From JACKEQ01 sp041389565 (GTDB lineage Bacteria > Myxococcota_A > UBA796 > GCA-2862545), in assembly GCA_041389565.1 (NCBI GenBank), contig JAWKRP010000032.1:1-64000 (forward strand): DNA of 64,000 nucleotides. The letters are read 5' to 3'. The notes beneath the pieces were generated by a model that saw only the letters and a list, made by a program, of their open reading frames with translations, had not been told where the DNA came from and searched no databases. Made by a program: the position numbers and the translations under genes. Each line of letters starts with the position of its first letter. Position 1 is the first letter of the stretch. This document shows positions 17,283-26,683 of the stretch, piece after piece.

Positions 17283-19310
17283 TCAGAACGCGAAGACGGT
17301 GCCCGCGTTGATCTGGGGGAGCAGGCCGCTGTTGCCGATCGTGGGCTCGATGAGCGTCCAGTTCTTGCCCGTCCAGCCGCCGACCGCGAGGTTCGCGTTC
17401 AGGCCGAAGTTCTTGGCGAGCATCACGTCGACACCGCCCTTCGCGCGGGCACCACCGGCCCAGTCGGCCCCGACGGCATCCTTGTAGTACTGCACGAAGA
17501 TGGCATCGGCCCCGACGTACGGAACGAACATCGTGCCCGTCTTGAACTTGTACGAGAGCCCGAGGTTCATCGGGTAGATCGTGTTCCACTGGTAGATCGG
17601 CTGGCCGGGCACCTGCGCGGCCGGGGGCAGCTCGCGCTGCACCGAGTAGGCCTCGATCCCCGCGACGGCCATCAGGCCTTTCGTGAGGGGAACGCCCACC
17701 TCGGCGCCTGCCGTGATGAAGTTGAACGCGTAGTACCGGCTGTACCCGCCACGAACCGTGAGCTGGAGCGTCTTCGGGGTGGCGCGGTCGAGCGTGGTGG
17801 AGCTGTTCGCGCTCCCGCCCGCCTTGTTCCGGTTCTTGTTCTTCTTGTCGTTGTCGAGGTCGAGCAGCGTGGGGTCGGCCATGGCCGCCAGCTCCTGCTC
17901 CTCGAGCGCGAGGTCGGCCGGGGCCGACGCGCCGTAGCCGGACGTGGGGGCCGGAGCAGCGCCGTAGTTGTTGTACGCGGGCTGGGTGTTGCCGTACGCC
18001 GGGGCCGTGTTGCCGTAGGCCGGCGCGGGCGGCGGCGTGTAGGGCTGCTGGTAGGCGTTGGGCGGCGGAGCGTAGGCGTTGCTCGGCGGCGGCGTGTAGG
18101 TGTTCGCGGGCGGCGAGTAGCTCGTCGGGCTGTAGGCCGTGGGAGCGGGAGCGCCGCTGGGCGCGCCGAACTGGATGACCGCGTTGATGTCTTCGGCGCT
18201 GATCTGGCTGGCGCTGTTCGCGAAGGAGATGGTGCCGGCGCTCGGGGCCGTGCTCATCGCGCTGTTCGCAGCCTGCATGCGGGCCTGCTCCTCGGCCTGA
18301 CGGCGAGCGGCCTCTTCGCGGGCGAGGCGCTCGTTCTCGGCGCGCTTGCGGGCGATCTCCTGCTCCTCGGCGGCGCGGCGGGCCTGATCTTCGGCGGCGC
18401 GGCGGGCCTGGTCCTCGGCGGCGCGGCGGGCCTGCTCCTCGGCGGCGAGACGGGCCTGCTCCTCGGCGCGGCGGCGGGCTTCCTCTTCGGCGCGGCGGCG
18501 GGCGTCTTCCTCGGCACGACGACGCGCTTCTTCTTCGGCGGCGCGGCGGGCCTGCTCTTCGGCAGCGCGGCGGGCCTGCTCCTCGGCGGCGCGGCGCGCC
18601 TGCTCGTCGGCAGCGCGACGGGCCTGGTCTTCCGCGGCGCGGCGGGCCTGCTCCTGCTGGGCCTGGTAGGCGAGCTCGGCCTGGGTCGGACCGGCGTCGA
18701 CGAGCCCGTCGAAGCCACCACCGCCGCCCCCCATCGCGACAGGCGCGGGCGCGGGTGGAGCCGAGAAGAAGTCGTCACCGTCGTCGAGGGCCGTGGAGAA
18801 CGTGTCGGCCGACGGAGGGGCCGCCTGGGCCTGCGTCTGCGCGGACTTCCCGGTCATCATCTCGTTGAGGATGCCCGTCATCGCGTTCGCGATCTGCGTG
18901 GCGTCGGACGAGACGGTGAACGGCTTGCGACGGACGATCCGACCGTCTTCGAAGTACACGAGATCCATGACGAGGTTCGGGCCCTGCGCCGTGAGCACGC
19001 CCGTGAACACGGCGTTGCCGCCGAACGTGGACGCGATGCCGCGCAGGCAGGACTCGTTCGCCACGCAGTCGGTGTTGAGGGACGGGGGACGCGGCGTGGC
19101 CTCTTCGAGGGAGTCGACCATCGGCATGAACTCGAGCTCGGAGCTCATGAGGTGGAAGAGGTTCATCACCGTCTTCTCGTCTGCTCCGTTCGACACCATC
19201 GGGGTCAGCACGACCGTGCTCGCCGACGCCACGTTGCCGATGCCCAGGGAGAGGGCTGCCAGGAGACTGGTCTTCGCCAGTGCTCGCACGACGGTGGGTG
19301 TACGCTGCAT
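17283..19310 (-). CDS. Large outer-membrane/surface protein with octapeptide repeat stalk and C-terminal beta-barrel-like domain
   Basis: 675 residues with a signal peptide (residues 1-30, ending NVASAS). Residues 30-165 form an alpha/beta domain with two Cys (NTDCVANESCLRG) and VLTAQGPNLVMDLVYFEDGR, like periplasmic sensors or TolB-N-type domains. Residues 221-316 are twelve QARRAAEE-type octapeptides, then more charged helix. A Pro/Tyr/Asn-rich stretch (TYTPPPSNAY, AYGNTQPAY) follows. The last 175 residues look like an eight-stranded barrel ending in Phe (AGTVFAF). AGGA lies nine bases before the ATG at 19310. The plan suggests a barrel with a long periplasmic arm spanning to another envelope layer. 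Confidence 0.8.
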   Translation of the reverse strand: MQRTPTVVRALAKTSLLAALSLGIGNVASASTVVLTPMVSNGADEKTVMNLFHLMSSELEFMPMVDSLEEATPRPPSLNTDCVANESCLRGIASTFGGNAVFTGVLTAQGPNLVMDLVYFEDGRIVRRKPFTVSSDATQIANAMTGILNEMMTGKSAQTQAQAAPPSADTFSTALDDGDDFFSAPPAPAPVAMGGGGGGFDGLVDAGPTQAELAYQAQQEQARRAAEDQARRAADEQARRAAEEQARRAAEEQARRAAEEEARRRAEEDARRRAEEEARRRAEEQARLAAEEQARRAAEDQARRAAEDQARRAAEEQEIARKRAENERLAREEAARRQAEEQARMQAANSAMSTAPSAGTISFANSASQISAEDINAVIQFGAPSGAPAPTAYSPTSYSPPANTYTPPPSNAYAPPPNAYQQPYTPPPAPAYGNTAPAYGNTQPAYNNYGAAPAPTSGYGASAPADLALEEQELAAMADPTLLDLDNDKKNKNRNKAGGSANSSTTLDRATPKTLQLTVRGGYSRYYAFNFITAGAEVGVPLTKGLMAVAGIEAYSVQRELPPAAQVPGQPIYQWNTIYPMNLGLSYKFKTGTMFVPYVGADAIFVQYYKDAVGADWAGGARAKGGVDVMLAKNFGLNANLAVGGWTGKNWTLIEPTIGNSGLLPQINAGTVFAF
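18363..18650. repeat. Twelve 24-bp tandem repeats encoding charged octapeptides
   Basis: Read on the minus strand, each unit encodes Q/E/D-A-R-R/L-A/R-A-E-E/D. The eight-residue period does not match a heptad coiled coil and is more like a single charged alpha-helix. Units differ by a few bases, so the array is old enough to have diverged but may still vary in copy number. Confidence 0.8.
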
Positions 19311-19492
19311 ACCGATTCCTCTTCGCCGATTCGTCTGGAGCCCGCTGGACCAATGTGGCCCGTTCGTGAGCTCGGCGCACGAACAGTTGAAACCGTATAA
19401 CCCTCGCCACGGGAAATGCGTCCCGCGCCGGGATTCCGGCGATCGTAATAGTGTACCCCCGGAACTGCCCGTCGTCGAAGGTGAGGACCCCA

Positions 19493-20479
19493 ATGGACAA
19501 GGCGCTCGCGCGACTCCGTGACCCCGAGGGGCGCGCGCTCGCGGCTCTCGCCCGCCTCGTGGTGGACGAAGCGACTGCCACCCCCCTGAAAGCCATCGCG
19601 TCGCCGCGCTGGATCGCATCCCAGCTCGCCACCGCGCTCGAGGCGCTCACCCGGGGCGACCTCACGCGGGAGTTCGTCCAGCGGCGGGTGGACGCCGGGC
19701 GCGAGCGGGTCGAAGCCGACGAGCGCCCGCTGCGCTCCGTGTGGCCGGCGGAGGTCGACGGTCCGCTGCGCGAGATGCTCTCGCACCAGTGGACGCCCGA
19801 CGAGGACATGACGTTCCGCATGCTCGACCAACCCGCGATGCGCGCGCTGGTCGCCGAGATCCTCACCACGATGCTCACGCGGTTCCGCAAGCGGATGAAG
19901 GGGCTCGACTCCGGGCTCCTGAAGGGGCTCGGCGGGAGGGCCGCGAAGCGCAGCCGCAGCCTGTTCGGCGGCGTCGCCGGAAACCTCCAGGGGCTGGCCG
20001 AGAACGTCGTGGGGGCCGTGAAGGACGAGGTCGAGCACGGTCTCGACGAGCTCGTGAAGGAGTTCGTCGAAGGGGCGACCCGCGACGCCGTGCGCGCGAT
20101 CGCCGGGTACATCGCGGCCTCCGAGCATCAAGGGGCGTTCGCCGACCTGCGGCTCGGCGTGCTCGACGTGCTGCTCGACACCCCCATCCACGACCTCGTG
20201 TCCGAGCTCGACAAGGCGCGCCCCATGGAGCTCGTCGACGTGGTGCTCGGCGGGATCCGCGCCGCGATCGCCGAGGAGGGGTTCGTCGATCGCGCCGAGG
20301 CCCGCATCGCGCAGGTGCTCGACGAAGCGGGCGACGGCACGCTCGGCGCGTGGCTCGACGAGGTGCAGCTGCGCGACGTGTGGGCCGAGACGACGACGGA
20401 GCTCGTCACCCAGCGCCTGGCGGCCGTCGTGCAGACCCCAGCGTTCGAAGCCTGGTGGGCGGAGCTGCACGCCGACTGA
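19493..20479 (+). CDS. Helical protein of unknown function
   Basis: 328 residues. GAGG six bases before the ATG at 19493 decides the start. The protein is almost entirely alpha-helical with many Arg/Glu and Leu/Ala residues. A basic, Gly-containing segment near residues 140-170 (KGLGGRAAKRSRSLFGG) is followed by amphipathic helices (GLAENVVGAVKDEVEHGLDELVKEF). No signal peptide, transmembrane helix or enzyme motif is seen, and no family is recognised. It is divergent from the large surface protein across 182 bases. Confidence 0.62.
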   Translation: MDKALARLRDPEGRALAALARLVVDEATATPLKAIASPRWIASQLATALEALTRGDLTREFVQRRVDAGRERVEADERPLRSVWPAEVDGPLREMLSHQWTPDEDMTFRMLDQPAMRALVAEILTTMLTRFRKRMKGLDSGLLKGLGGRAAKRSRSLFGGVAGNLQGLAENVVGAVKDEVEHGLDELVKEFVEGATRDAVRAIAGYIAASEHQGAFADLRLGVLDVLLDTPIHDLVSELDKARPMELVDVVLGGIRAAIAEEGFVDRAEARIAQVLDEAGDGTLGAWLDEVQLRDVWAETTTELVTQRLAAVVQTPAFEAWWAELHAD

Positions 20480-20496
20480 ACCGAGGCCCGTCCGTC

Positions 20497-20514
20497 GATT
20501 CCCTTTCGGGGATC
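20497..20514. terminator. Hairpin after the helical unknown gene
   Basis: GATTCCC (20497-20503) pairs with GGGGATC (20508-20514), with one G-T wobble, around a TTTC loop 18 bases after the stop at 20479. No U-tract follows. Confidence 0.4.
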
Positions 20515-20561
20515 ACACGGTCGCGGGTCGAACGGGTACACTGTTCGTACTGGGGGCCCAC

Positions 20562-21491
20562 ATGCGCGTGCTCGTCGTCACCACCGTCACTCCACTGGTC
20601 GTACTGGCGCTCTCGGCCTGCTCGGCGCCGCAGGATGCCTCCGACTTCCAGTACCGGTCCACGTTCGACAAGCGCACCAACGGCGTCGTGCTGCACGAAG
20701 ACGGAGAGGGCGGGCACGCCGGAATGTACGGCACCAACTGCCCGTTCGACACGAACACCGGCGCCGTCACGGGCGACTACGATCTGCCGGGCTCCGACGA
20801 AGACGTGCAAGACGGCGAGGAGACCGAGCTGGGCGAGATCACGCTCGCAGCGGTGATCCCCGGCACCGTGCACGTGCTCGACAAGACGGGCGGGGTGTAC
20901 ACGCATGTTCCCGTCACGATCGACCGGGTGGTCGAAGCGCGCCTGCTGTTCGACGGGGTCGTCGGCATGTCGCCCGACTGCACGCTCTCCTGGGTCGGGC
21001 TCGACGGCGAGGTCCGCAAGCAGATCGGGCTGTCGGCGTGCGCCGGTGGGCTCGAGGTCGACCCCGTGGGCGGGATCGGCGTCGTGGCCGACCCCACGTC
21101 CACGGTCGTCACCGATGGCGTCGTGGCGCAGGGCGCTGCGGTGAACGGCGATCTGGTCGCGTTCGACCCGCTCACCGACGCCTTCTACATCGCGCAGACC
21201 GGCGAGTGGGCCGTGCACGCCATCGAGATCGACGGCACCCTGCGCTGGAGCGCCGACACCACCGGTCCGGTCACGGCCCTCGACGATGGAGGCGCCGCCG
21301 GTGCCGCTGCCGTCGTGGTCGGCCAGGAAGACGGGTCGGGTGCGGTCGCGTTCTACGACGGGCTCACGGGCGAGCTCGTGCGGTACGCCGACACGCCTTC
21401 GCCCGCGGAAGACCTCTCGGTGTCGGGGAATGGCCGCGTCATCGCGCTCGTGCGTCCGAACCAGTCGTTCATCTTCGAGCTGATCGACTGA
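20562..21491 (+). CDS. Lipoprotein with beta-propeller-like (PQQ-type) repeats
   Basis: 309 residues with a lipobox (ALSACS) at Cys20. The mature part is beta-rich with repeated blades of the type WVGLDGEVRKQIGL, IEIDGTLRWSADTTG and FYDGLTGELVRYAD, which resemble PQQ/WD-like propeller blades. It also has an acidic, Cys-containing N-terminal stretch. No catalytic residues are evident. TACACT at 20537 may be a -10. It stands 25 bases before the STAND-ATPase gene, so the two are probably co-transcribed, with this protein perhaps an external partner. Confidence 0.68.
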   Translation: MRVLVVTTVTPLVVLALSACSAPQDASDFQYRSTFDKRTNGVVLHEDGEGGHAGMYGTNCPFDTNTGAVTGDYDLPGSDEDVQDGEETELGEITLAAVIPGTVHVLDKTGGVYTHVPVTIDRVVEARLLFDGVVGMSPDCTLSWVGLDGEVRKQIGLSACAGGLEVDPVGGIGVVADPTSTVVTDGVVAQGAAVNGDLVAFDPLTDAFYIAQTGEWAVHAIEIDGTLRWSADTTGPVTALDDGGAAGAAAVVVGQEDGSGAVAFYDGLTGELVRYADTPSPAEDLSVSGNGRVIALVRPNQSFIFELID

Positions 21492-21504
21492 CGCCGCGGC
21501 GCGG

Positions 21505-21510
21505 TATGCT
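21505..21510 (+). promoter_or_regulatory. Candidate -10 hexamer directly before the STAND gene
   Basis: TATGCT followed by GTACCC and then the GTG start at 21517. There is no Shine-Dalgarno between. If used, the mRNA is leaderless. Confidence 0.38.
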
Positions 21511-21516
21511 GTACCC

Positions 21517-24471
21517 GTGAACTCCGACCGCCAGGCGCTCGTGCTGGGGGTCGTGCCCGCGCGCGCGACGCTCGAGTCCGCCGTACCCAGGGAGCTCGCG
21601 GCGGCCGACGTGCTGCTCGACGGGCTGTATGGCGTGGCTTGCGCGGAGTGTGGCGGAGAGGTGCTCGAAGCCCCGCTCACCGGGCGTGTGTTCGCGTTCG
21701 CGGAGATCGACGACGCGCTCCGGTTCTGTCGCGCCATCCAGCTCGGCCTGCTCGCGCTCGAGTGGCCCGACGCCCTCCTGCGCCGGCCCGAGTGCGCCGT
21801 GGTCGAGGCCGACGGGCAGATCGCGTTCCGCGGGCTCCGGGTCGCGATGGCGGTCGACGTCGAGTACCCCGACGAGGTCGGGCTCCACGTGCTGTCCCGC
21901 CTCGCGGCCCTCGCGGCGCCGGGCCGTGTGGTCCTGTCCCAGCGCGCGTTCGACGCCACGTCCGTCCCCACGCACGAGCTCGGAGCCCACGAGCACCCGG
22001 GCCTCCGCGGGCATCGGGCCGTCTACGAGCTCGCCGTGCCGGGCCTCGATCGATCGTTCGGCACGCCGGGCTCCGATCCGTGGCCGGTGCCGCCCCAGGC
22101 GCTCATCGGGCGCGACGGCGATCTCCAGGCCCTGCGTGAGCTCGCAGACCTCGGGATGCGCGTCGTCTGTGTGTCCGGCGACCCCGGCGTCGGGAAGTCC
22201 CGCCTGCTCCGCCGGTTCACGCGGGATCTCGCCCGGGAGGGCCTGCAGGTCGTGGCGGTCGACCTCGAGCATGCGCTCGACACCTGGGACGTGCTCAGCG
22301 CGCTCGCCCGCGTGCTCGCCCTGCCCGTGCGCGAGGCACGCGGCCCGGAGCAGCTCGTCCAGCGCATCGCCGCCACGGTCGTCGGCACCCCCGGCATCAC
22401 GCTCGTGGTCGACCATGCCAGCGAGCCCTTCGCGGTGTCGGCGCTGCGCGACATCGTGCGGCGCGCGCCAGGCTCGCGGTGGATCCTCGGAGGGCCCGTT
22501 CGGCTCGGGGTCGCCGCGGAGGTCGGGTACGTCGTGGGTGCGCTCACCGACCACGACTCGGGCGCCCGCCTGTTCGAGCAGACCGCCGCCGCGCTGATCG
22601 ACGGCTACGTCGTGTCGAGCGGCTCGGAAGCGCTCGCCATCGCCACCGAGCTCGACGGGAACCCCCTCGCCATCGAGATCGCGGCGTCCTGCATGCCCTC
22701 GGTGCGCCCGCTCGCCCTGTTCGATCGCCTGGCGTCCGGTCGGGGGCCGGCCATGCGCGTGCTCGACCTCGCGCTCGCTCTGCGCACCGAAGAAGAGGTC
22801 GCCGTACTGTCGCGGCTCGCGGTGTTCCGCGGTCCGTTCAACGTCGCCGGTGCGGTCGCGGTGTCCGGCAGCGCGGAGCCCACCCTCGATGCGCTCCGTC
22901 GTGCCGGGCTCATCCAGGTCCACCAGCCCCTCGAGGCCCCCGGCGCTCTGTTCCTCCGGCTCCATCCGCGCGTCCGCGAAGCCGTGCTCGAGCGCCATCC
23001 GCCCGGAGACGAGGTGTTCATGCGCCTCGCCGAGTGGCTCGCGGCCCGGTGTGACGACTGGAGCCAGCAGCTGTGGTCCGACCGCGCCGAAGCGGTCCTC
23101 GCACGCCTGTCGCTCGAGCGCGAGACCCTGCGCTCCGTCATCGGGCACATCCAGGAGCGAACCCGCCTCTCTGCGGTCGATCTCACGGTGCTGGCCGCGC
23201 TGCTCGAAGGCGCCGTGCGCCTCGCGATGTGGGAGGGCTCGGTGGGTCCGCTGCTCGCCCCCATGGAGCGCGCGCTGCAGGCGGTCGGGATGTGCCTCGA
23301 CGCCGATCCTCTCGTCGCCGTGCGGCTGTTCCGGACACGGGGCATGGCGCGTGAGCACCTCGGCGAGGTCGAAGCGGCGCTGGCCGACCTCGTGCGCGCG
23401 GAGTCCCTCGCCGAGCGGTGGGCCGAGCCCGGCGAGCTCGCGACCGCCCGCTTCCACATCGGGTGCACCCACTTCCACTCGCGTCGCTACGACCAGGCCC
23501 TCGGCGAGCTCGGGGGAGCGTTGTCGGGCTTCGAGGAGGCCGGGATGCGCTTCCAGGGCGCCCAGGTCCGAGCCGAGCTCGCGCGCGCGTCGCTGATGAC
23601 CGGCGACCTCGCCACTGCCGAGTCCCAGCTCGACGCCGCCCTCCAGGAGGCGAGGGGAGGGGCCCGCTGGCTCGAGGCCACCGTCGCCGAGGCCCGCGCG
23701 CTGCTCGAGCGTCAGCTCGGCCGGCCGGACCTCGCCCGCACGGAGTACCAGCGCGCGCTCGCCATCTGGGTCCGCATCGGGCGCTGGGACGAAGCGGCGC
23801 TCGCGCGCCTCCAGCTAGCGCTGCTCCTCCAGGGGGCCGGGGCCGTCGAGGAGGCGTCCGTGCTGCTCGTCGAAGCCGAGTCCATCGCGAGGCTGTGGGG
23901 CGACAGCCCCCGTCGTGGCGTGGTGCTCACGCAGCTCGGCCTCGCGTGGCTCGAGCGGGGCGACCGGATGCAGGCCCATCGGGCGTTCGTGCAGGCGGTG
24001 TCGGCCTGCCGAGCCGGAGGCGACCGTGCCGGGCAGGGGGCCGCGAAGGGCTTCCTCGGGCTGCTGCACCACATGTCGGGCCGGCTGGACGAGGCCCGCG
24101 AGGGATACCGGAGCGCCCTGCGCGACCTCGAGAGTGGCGGAGATCGGCGGTACGGCGCCCTGTTCCACAGCTGTCTCGGGGCCGTCGAGGCCGAGCTCGG
24201 CAACCTCGACGAAGCCCGCATCCTGGTCGACCTCGCCCAGCTCCAGCTGCCCGATGCCGATCCGGGCCTGCGCGACGCGATGTTCGCGTTCCACCGCGCA
24301 ATCGACGTGGCCCGCGCCCATGCCGCCGAGGGCGACGGCGATCTCGCCACCGCGAAGGATCTACGCCGCGGCGTCGACGATGCGCTCGCCGAGCTCGCCC
24401 ATCGTCCCGACAACATCTACCTGAGGTTCGCGCGGGGCCACCTCGCCGCGCTGGTCGGAGGCACGCGATGA
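21517..24471 (+). CDS. STAND-type ATPase regulator with degenerate cyclase-like N-terminus and TPR C-terminus
   Basis: 984 residues from a GTG at 21517. Residues 1-185 follow the class III nucleotide cyclase layout (GRVFAFAEIDDALRFCRAIQ, FRGLRVAMAVDVEY, LSRLAALAAPGRVVLSQ) but lack the metal-binding Asp residues, so this part should not be catalytic. An AAA/NACHT-like domain follows, with Walker A GDPGVGKSR (about 221-229), a Walker B-like TLVVDHAS and a winged-helix-like region to about 520. Residues about 610-960 contain TPR pairs (EHLGEVEAALADLVRAE and similar). The architecture matches LuxR/AfsR-like STAND signal ATPases, but no DNA-binding domain is visible. The stop overlaps the next gene as ATGA. 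Confidence 0.82.
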   Translation: MNSDRQALVLGVVPARATLESAVPRELAAADVLLDGLYGVACAECGGEVLEAPLTGRVFAFAEIDDALRFCRAIQLGLLALEWPDALLRRPECAVVEADGQIAFRGLRVAMAVDVEYPDEVGLHVLSRLAALAAPGRVVLSQRAFDATSVPTHELGAHEHPGLRGHRAVYELAVPGLDRSFGTPGSDPWPVPPQALIGRDGDLQALRELADLGMRVVCVSGDPGVGKSRLLRRFTRDLAREGLQVVAVDLEHALDTWDVLSALARVLALPVREARGPEQLVQRIAATVVGTPGITLVVDHASEPFAVSALRDIVRRAPGSRWILGGPVRLGVAAEVGYVVGALTDHDSGARLFEQTAAALIDGYVVSSGSEALAIATELDGNPLAIEIAASCMPSVRPLALFDRLASGRGPAMRVLDLALALRTEEEVAVLSRLAVFRGPFNVAGAVAVSGSAEPTLDALRRAGLIQVHQPLEAPGALFLRLHPRVREAVLERHPPGDEVFMRLAEWLAARCDDWSQQLWSDRAEAVLARLSLERETLRSVIGHIQERTRLSAVDLTVLAALLEGAVRLAMWEGSVGPLLAPMERALQAVGMCLDADPLVAVRLFRTRGMAREHLGEVEAALADLVRAESLAERWAEPGELATARFHIGCTHFHSRRYDQALGELGGALSGFEEAGMRFQGAQVRAELARASLMTGDLATAESQLDAALQEARGGARWLEATVAEARALLERQLGRPDLARTEYQRALAIWVRIGRWDEAALARLQLALLLQGAGAVEEASVLLVEAESIARLWGDSPRRGVVLTQLGLAWLERGDRMQAHRAFVQAVSACRAGGDRAGQGAAKGFLGLLHHMSGRLDEAREGYRSALRDLESGGDRRYGALFHSCLGAVEAELGNLDEARILVDLAQLQLPDADPGLRDAMFAFHRAIDVARAHAAEGDGDLATAKDLRRGVDDALAELAHRPDNIYLRFARGHLAALVGGTR

Positions 24472-25181
24472 AGCTCGTGTTCACGCTCCCTGGCAACTGG
24501 ACCGGTGCGTGGATCCTGCTGCGCCTGCTCGAGGTGGTCGAGAGCCCGTGGCGGGCCACGGAGCTCGGGTTCGCCAACCTCGAGACCGGCGAGTCGGCCA
24601 TGCTCGCGATGGCCCGTGCCATCCCCGAGGTCTCGCGGGTGTTCGCCGACGGCACCGACCCCGCGCGTCCCCCGATGGACGACGACCTGATCGAGCAGAT
24701 CGCGCAGCACAAGGCCATCGTCCAGGTCACGGGCGATCTCGAGGCCGACCGTCCGCTCCAGAGCCTTCGCACCGTGCTGCGCGCCACGAACGCCATCGTC
24801 GACGGCGGCGCCCTGGCGGTGCAGTGCGGCAACAGCGGGCTCGTTCACAGCGCCGATGCCTTCCAGGCCCTCATGGTGGCGGTCGAAGCGGCGGGCGACG
24901 ACGAAGACGCCCTGCGGCGCGCGCTCTTCCAGGTGGTCGTGCGCTTCATGCTCGGCGACGACGGGGGGATCGCCGGCGACGAGGGCCGTCTGCCCGCGAT
25001 GACCCTCGGCATGCATACGCTCGGGCGTCCGGACGTCATGCTGTCCGAGGTGCTGTCGGCCGATCGCGCCGTCGGGAAGCTCGAGCGCATCGCTCTCGGC
25101 CCCGTTCCGGCGAGCGTTCCGCGCGACTCCCGGTCGCTGCCCGAGATCGTGAGGAACCCCTACGGGCTCGTCCAGGCGTAG
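24468..25181 (+). CDS. Unknown cytoplasmic protein co-translated with the STAND ATPase
   Basis: 237 residues without signal peptide or transmembrane helix. The ATG at 24468 overlaps the STAND stop as ATGA. The sequence looks like a folded alpha/beta enzyme-like domain, with NWTGAWILLRLLE, VQVTGDLEADRPLQ, AVQCGNSGLVHS and TLGMHTLGRPDVML. The last motif is faintly like DUF4261 proteins, but I would not assign it. Tight coupling suggests it works with the STAND protein. The final 22 bases overlap the convergent permease gene. Confidence 0.6.
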   Translation: MKLVFTLPGNWTGAWILLRLLEVVESPWRATELGFANLETGESAMLAMARAIPEVSRVFADGTDPARPPMDDDLIEQIAQHKAIVQVTGDLEADRPLQSLRTVLRATNAIVDGGALAVQCGNSGLVHSADAFQALMVAVEAAGDDEDALRRALFQVVVRFMLGDDGGIAGDEGRLPAMTLGMHTLGRPDVMLSEVLSADRAVGKLERIALGPVPASVPRDSRSLPEIVRNPYGLVQA

Positions 25182-26683
25182 CCGAACGCCAGCGCCCAGC
25201 CGAGCAGGCGGGCCAGGAACGCCGAGCCCACCGAGCGCCGCGCGGCCCACCCCGTGCACAGGCCCACCGCCAGGCCCGCGACGGGGTCGAAGGGCGCCAT
25301 GACCACGGCGAACGCGAGCGCCGTGGGGACCAGGCCCGCGCGCTTCTGCATCCAGCCGCGGAACCACACCTCCTGGGCGAGCAGGACGGGGAGCGCGACG
25401 AGGAGTGGAGGCACGAGGCCCGCGTGCAGGCGCTCCGCCGCGATCGCGAACCACGGGTGCTCCACGGGCAGCCCGGGCGAGAGCGCGACGACCGCCCCGC
25501 TCACGAGGCCCCCGACGAGCACCGCCACTGGATCGATCCCGGCGAACACGGGCCGATCGTCGCGATGCGTCGTGCGCAGCAGCCCCACGGTGGCGAGGGT
25601 GGCGAGCAGCGCAGACCCCGCGAGCAGTCCGCGCTCGACGCGCAGCACGTCGGTCATCGGGGGATTGCCGGCCCACCCCCAGAGGACCGGTCCCGGCACG
25701 AGCGCCCACCACACGCCGAGGGTCTGGGCGCCGTCGAGCACGGCCCGCACGGGGCGGACGCGGCGGGTCTCGCCGTACGGCACGTGCTGCTCGAGGTCTC
25801 GGGCGGTGCCCGTCAACAACACGGCCGTGGCGAGGATCGCAGAGAGGATCGCGACCGCTGTGGGCAGGAATGCGCCATCCCAGAGGTCTCCAGCCGCCAG
25901 CAGCGCGCCTCCGAGCGGCACCGCGGCGCCCAGCAGCGGGTGCACCTCCGACAGCATCCACGACAGGATCCCCGTCACGCCCAGCACGGCCGGCAACACG
26001 CGCAGGCTCACGCTCGTGCCGGCGATCACGTCTTCGGTGGAGCGGACGAGCCACAGGCCCAGGGCCACGGTGAGGGACGGAACGACGGGCACCGCCAGGA
26101 TCCACATGCCGAGGGGCTGGGTGCCCGACAGCACCGCGGACACGGCCGCGATCATGCCGCCGAGCGCGCCGAACCCCGACCAGGCGAGCCACTTCCCGAG
26201 CACGATCTCGAGCCGCGTGACCGCCGCGGACAGCAGCGCCTGGAGCGTGTTCCGGGCGCGCTCCCCTCCGATGCTCGTCGACACCGCCCCCGTGAGCGTC
26301 GATGCCGCGACGAGCGCGAAGAACAGGGAGCGCTTCGGGACCCGGGGTGGGGGACGCACGGCTTCGACCCGCACCGCGGGCGTGTCGCCGTCGAGGGCTT
26401 CGCGGATGGGGTCGGGGATCGACCACGCGTACACGTTCGTCACGCCGTCGCGAACGCGGAACCCCGTACCGGACGGGCCCTTCTGGGCGCCCGGGAGCGC
26501 GAGCACGGCGTCGGGCACCTCGCCCCGCACGGGCAGCGGCTCGATCTCGGGCCCGGGGACGCGGAACAGCGCGGCCGGGAGCAGGAGCGCCAGCGCGATG
26601 ATGGGGAGCCCCAGACCCTGGCGGCCGGCGAGCTCGGCGCGGAGGTCGCGCCACGCGATGGCCGTGATCGGACCGAGCCTCAT
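25160..26683 (-). CDS. ABC-2 permease fused to a degenerate CPBP (Rce1-like) domain
   Basis: 507 residues. The first 320 are an ABC-2/NatB-like permease: an N-terminal helix, a large extracytoplasmic loop (residues 40-130), then RSLFFALVAASTLTGAVSTSIGGERARNTLQ and five more hydrophobic segments. The last 170 residues carry further helices resembling a CPBP intramembrane protease. There the usual EExxxR motif reads QEVWFR, and the expected His residues in the following helices are absent (FAVVMAPFDP), so protease activity is unlikely. The ATG at 26683 overlaps the stop of the first permease as ATGA. It is probably the second membrane subunit of the exporter. Confidence 0.8.
   Translation of the reverse strand: MRLGPITAIAWRDLRAELAGRQGLGLPIIALALLLPAALFRVPGPEIEPLPVRGEVPDAVLALPGAQKGPSGTGFRVRDGVTNVYAWSIPDPIREALDGDTPAVRVEAVRPPPRVPKRSLFFALVAASTLTGAVSTSIGGERARNTLQALLSAAVTRLEIVLGKWLAWSGFGALGGMIAAVSAVLSGTQPLGMWILAVPVVPSLTVALGLWLVRSTEDVIAGTSVSLRVLPAVLGVTGILSWMLSEVHPLLGAAVPLGGALLAAGDLWDGAFLPTAVAILSAILATAVLLTGTARDLEQHVPYGETRRVRPVRAVLDGAQTLGVWWALVPGPVLWGWAGNPPMTDVLRVERGLLAGSALLATLATVGLLRTTHRDDRPVFAGIDPVAVLVGGLVSGAVVALSPGLPVEHPWFAIAAERLHAGLVPPLLVALPVLLAQEVWFRGWMQKRAGLVPTALAFAVVMAPFDPVAGLAVGLCTGWAARRSVGSAFLARLLGWALAFGYAWTSP

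Noticed and set aside
18363..18650. Possible CRISPR-like 24-bp repeat array
   Set aside because: It is in frame in a coding sequence, encodes octapeptides and has no spacers.
21469..23478. A 669-codon minus-strand frame opposite the STAND gene
   Set aside because: No domain or sensible start; it mirrors the third-base bias of the real gene.
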